Source of the DNA: Chitinophagaceae bacterium
GTDB taxonomy: Bacteria; Bacteroidota; Bacteroidia; Chitinophagales; Chitinophagaceae
Length of the DNA: 8,664 bases
Reading direction: 5' to 3'
Assembly (NCBI GenBank): GCA_013205585.1
Contig: JABMML010000024.1
Span: 1 to 8,664 of the forward strand
Shown piece after piece: positions 7,033 to 8,664 of the stretch; position 1 is the first letter of the stretch; each line of letters opens with the position of its first letter. The notes beneath the pieces were generated by a model. The model had not been told where the DNA came from. It saw only the letters and a program-made list of their open reading frames with translations, and did no database searches. A program made the position numbers and the translations under genes.

Positions 7033-8136
7033 ATGCATTGGTATGAAATTGACACAATAGAAAAAATAGATTCGCCTTCTTTAATTGTATACGCCTCAAG
7101 AGCCAAAGAGAATATTGATAGTCTTATTAAAATGGTAGGGGGTAATGTAGACCAGCTAAGGCCCCATGTTAAAACCAATAAGATTGCCGAAGTATGTCAA
7201 ATGATGATGGATGAAGGCATTCGTCATTACAAGTGCGCCACAATTGCAGAAGCTGAAATGTTGGGCCTATTGAAAGCGCATAATGTACTAATTGCCCACC
7301 AGTTAATGGGCCCTAAATTAAACAGGCTAGTTGCTCTTATTAAAAGTTTTCCTGGAACAAAATTTTCCTGCTTAATAGATAATATTGAAACAGCGACTTC
7401 AGTTTCAAACTTATTTGGAGAAGCAGGTTTGAAAATAGATGTTTACATGGATGTAAATATTGGCATGAACCGCTCTGGTATTATAACAGATAAAGCCACC
7501 ACATTATTTAAAGCAGCTGCATCTCTTTCTAATATTAAAATTATAGGACTACATTGTTACGATGGGCATATTAGAGAAACCAATATAAGTGCTAGAAATG
7601 CGCAAGCCGATGCTGCATTTGAAAATGCAGACCAACTTAGAAAAAATATCGAAGCCAGTACTTCAAGTAAATTAGAACTTATTGTAGCAGGCTCTTGTTC
7701 TTTTTCAGCACATATTAAAAGAAAGGATATTCAAGTAAGTCCAGGTACTTTCGTTTTTTGGGATTGGGGCTACAAAAATTTATTTCCCGACTTACCTTTT
7801 GAATTTGCAGCATTAGTAGTTACAAGAATTATTTCCATTATTGATGAGCATACGCTTTGTACCGATTTAGGACATAAAGCAGTAGCAGCAGAGAATCCCA
7901 TGCCTAGAGTGCATTTTTTAAATGCAGCTGATGCCGAACCTATGGGTCAGAGCGAGGAACATTTAGTGGTAAAAGTACAAGACGCTTCAAAGTATAAAGT
8001 AGGAGATGTTTGGTACGGAGTGCCTGTGCATATATGCCCTACTGTTGCTTTATATGATAACGCTCTTATTGTAAATAGTAATAAAGTAGTGGATGAGTGG
8101 GAAGTAGTAGCCAGAAAAAGAAAAATTACTATTTAA
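7033..8136 (+). CDS. D-threonine aldolase/D-serine dehydratase-family PLP enzyme
   Basis: A 367-residue cytoplasmic fold-type III PLP enzyme with an alanine-racemase-like barrel and a C-terminal beta domain. Family members are D-threonine aldolases, eukaryote-type D-serine dehydratases (DSD1/DSDH) and 3-hydroxy-D-aspartate aldolases. RPHVKTNK (43-50) carries the probable PLP lysine, Lys47. MDVNIGMNRSG (139-149), GLHCYDGH (172-179) and SPGTFVFWD follow. The C-terminal VPVHICPTVALYD gives a His333-x-Cys335 pair matching the zinc/divalent-metal site of the family. Two departures from common motifs stand out: KTN in place of KTH, and GSCSFSAH where the phosphate-binding loop usually reads GSTPT-like. 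Aldolase and dehydratase activities cannot be told apart by eye; the Rid neighbour favours dehydration, because that releases an aminoacrylate-type intermediate. Its gene begins 14 bp after the Rid gene and ends 19 bp before the M19 gene. Confidence 0.85.
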   Translation: MHWYEIDTIEKIDSPSLIVYASRAKENIDSLIKMVGGNVDQLRPHVKTNKIAEVCQMMMDEGIRHYKCATIAEAEMLGLLKAHNVLIAHQLMGPKLNRLVALIKSFPGTKFSCLIDNIETATSVSNLFGEAGLKIDVYMDVNIGMNRSGIITDKATTLFKAAASLSNIKIIGLHCYDGHIRETNISARNAQADAAFENADQLRKNIEASTSSKLELIVAGSCSFSAHIKRKDIQVSPGTFVFWDWGYKNLFPDLPFEFAALVVTRIISIIDEHTLCTDLGHKAVAAENPMPRVHFLNAADAEPMGQSEEHLVVKVQDASKYKVGDVWYGVPVHICPTVALYDNALIVNSNKVVDEWEVVARKRKITI

Positions 8137-8155
8137 TCTATAATAGTATTTCAAA

Positions 8156-8664
8156 ATGTTTATAATAGATGCTCATTTAGATTTAGCCATGAATGCCGTT
8201 GAATGGGATCGCGATTTAAGAGAATCGGTTCCTGTATTAAGGCAATTAGAAAAAGGCATGACTGATAAACCAGATAGAGCCAATGGTACAGTTTCACTTC
8301 CACAACTTAGACAAGGAAATATTGGATTAGTAGTAGCCACTCAAATTGCAAGGGTAGAAACACCCGGCACAGGTATAAAGGGATGGCAAACAGCAGAACA
8401 AGCCTGGGCGCATACACAAGTTCAATTAGCATGGTACCATGCAATGGAAGCTGAAAAAGAAATGGTGCAAATAAAAAATTTACAAGCATTAGACGCGCAT
8501 ATATTAGCATGGAATAATGGTTTGCCTAATGATAAAAAACCAATTGGGTATATTCTTAGTTTAGAAGGCGCCGATTCCTTGGTAAATATTGATTACTTAC
8601 ATACAGCGTATAATTACGGACTACGTGCAGTAGGGCCTGCGCACTATGGACCAGGCAGGTATGC
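8156..8664 (+). CDS. M19-family (membrane dipeptidase-like) metallopeptidase, N-terminal part, cut by window edge
   Basis: The first 169 codons of an M19 (renal/membrane dipeptidase-like) protein that runs off the right edge; full members are usually 330-400 residues. It starts at ATG 8156 with MFIIDAHLDLAMN, giving the metal-binding His7-x-Asp9 right at the N-terminus, and LSLEGADSL supplies the bridging metal ligand Glu137. LPQLRQGNIGLVVATQI (about residues 48-64) is a typical early block. GLRAVGPAHYGPGRYA closes the visible part, with His163 where the family has its substrate-contacting His in a THxxN-like context. There is no signal peptide from this start, so it is probably cytoplasmic despite the family name. 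M19 enzymes hydrolyse dipeptides and tolerate a D-residue at the C-terminal side, which fits the D-amino-acid enzyme encoded just upstream. The later zinc ligands are outside the window, so activity cannot be confirmed. Confidence 0.85.
   Translation, partial: MFIIDAHLDLAMNAVEWDRDLRESVPVLRQLEKGMTDKPDRANGTVSLPQLRQGNIGLVVATQIARVETPGTGIKGWQTAEQAWAHTQVQLAWYHAMEAEKEMVQIKNLQALDAHILAWNNGLPNDKKPIGYILSLEGADSLVNIDYLHTAYNYGLRAVGPAHYGPGRY

Noticed and set aside
8307..8510. Leftward 67-codon open frame inside the M19 gene
   Set aside because: It is antisense to conserved M19 sequence, with no start context or recognisable product.
1..8664. CRISPR arrays, tRNA or rRNA genes, insertion sequences, prophage or toxin-antitoxin modules
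   Set aside because: No regularly spaced repeats, RNA-gene motifs, transposase-like frames or terminal inverted repeats were seen; the window is nearly all metabolic coding sequence.

Overview
The window is AT-rich, tightly packed DNA that most likely comes from a Bacteroidota bacterium, perhaps a Chitinophagaceae or Sphingobacteriia relative. Three things suggest this: starts are preceded by A/T-rich sequence with no Shine-Dalgarno motif, there is a secreted S9 (DPP-IV-like) peptidase and a secreted DUF1080 protein of types common in that phylum, and exported proteins have short signal peptides ending in AQ or SQ. The taxonomic call is inference; no rRNA or marker gene is present.

Layout: a leftward secreted S9-family peptidase, whose 3' part (the catalytic domain) lies off the left edge, starts at 1859. 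A 144-bp divergent intergenic region (1860-2003) carries a perfect 14-bp palindrome right before the next gene. From 2004 to the right edge, seven genes run rightward with gaps of 14-48 bp and read as one probable transcription unit: a TSUP (TauE/SafE-type) permease, an iron-sulfur L-serine dehydratase (SdaA type), a secreted DUF1080 protein, a GntP-family permease (the family that includes the D-serine transporter DsdX), a Rid/YjgF-family protein, a fold-type III PLP enzyme of the D-threonine aldolase/D-serine dehydratase family, and the start of an M19 membrane-dipeptidase-like metallopeptidase cut by the right edge.

How the genes may work together: M19 peptidases can hydrolyse dipeptides whose C-terminal residue is a D-amino acid. 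A GntP/DsdX-like permease would import a hydroxy-acid or hydroxy-amino acid. The D-TA family enzyme would dehydrate or cleave a beta-hydroxy D-amino acid. A Rid protein would hydrolyse the 2-aminoacrylate/imine released by PLP-dependent serine dehydration. SdaA would turn L-serine into pyruvate and ammonia. The simplest reading is a catabolic operon for both stereoisomers of serine or a related beta-hydroxy amino acid. The families are seen in the sequence; the substrate and pathway are inferred. The TSUP permease and the DUF1080 protein are not explained by this model and are the parts most likely to reveal something new.
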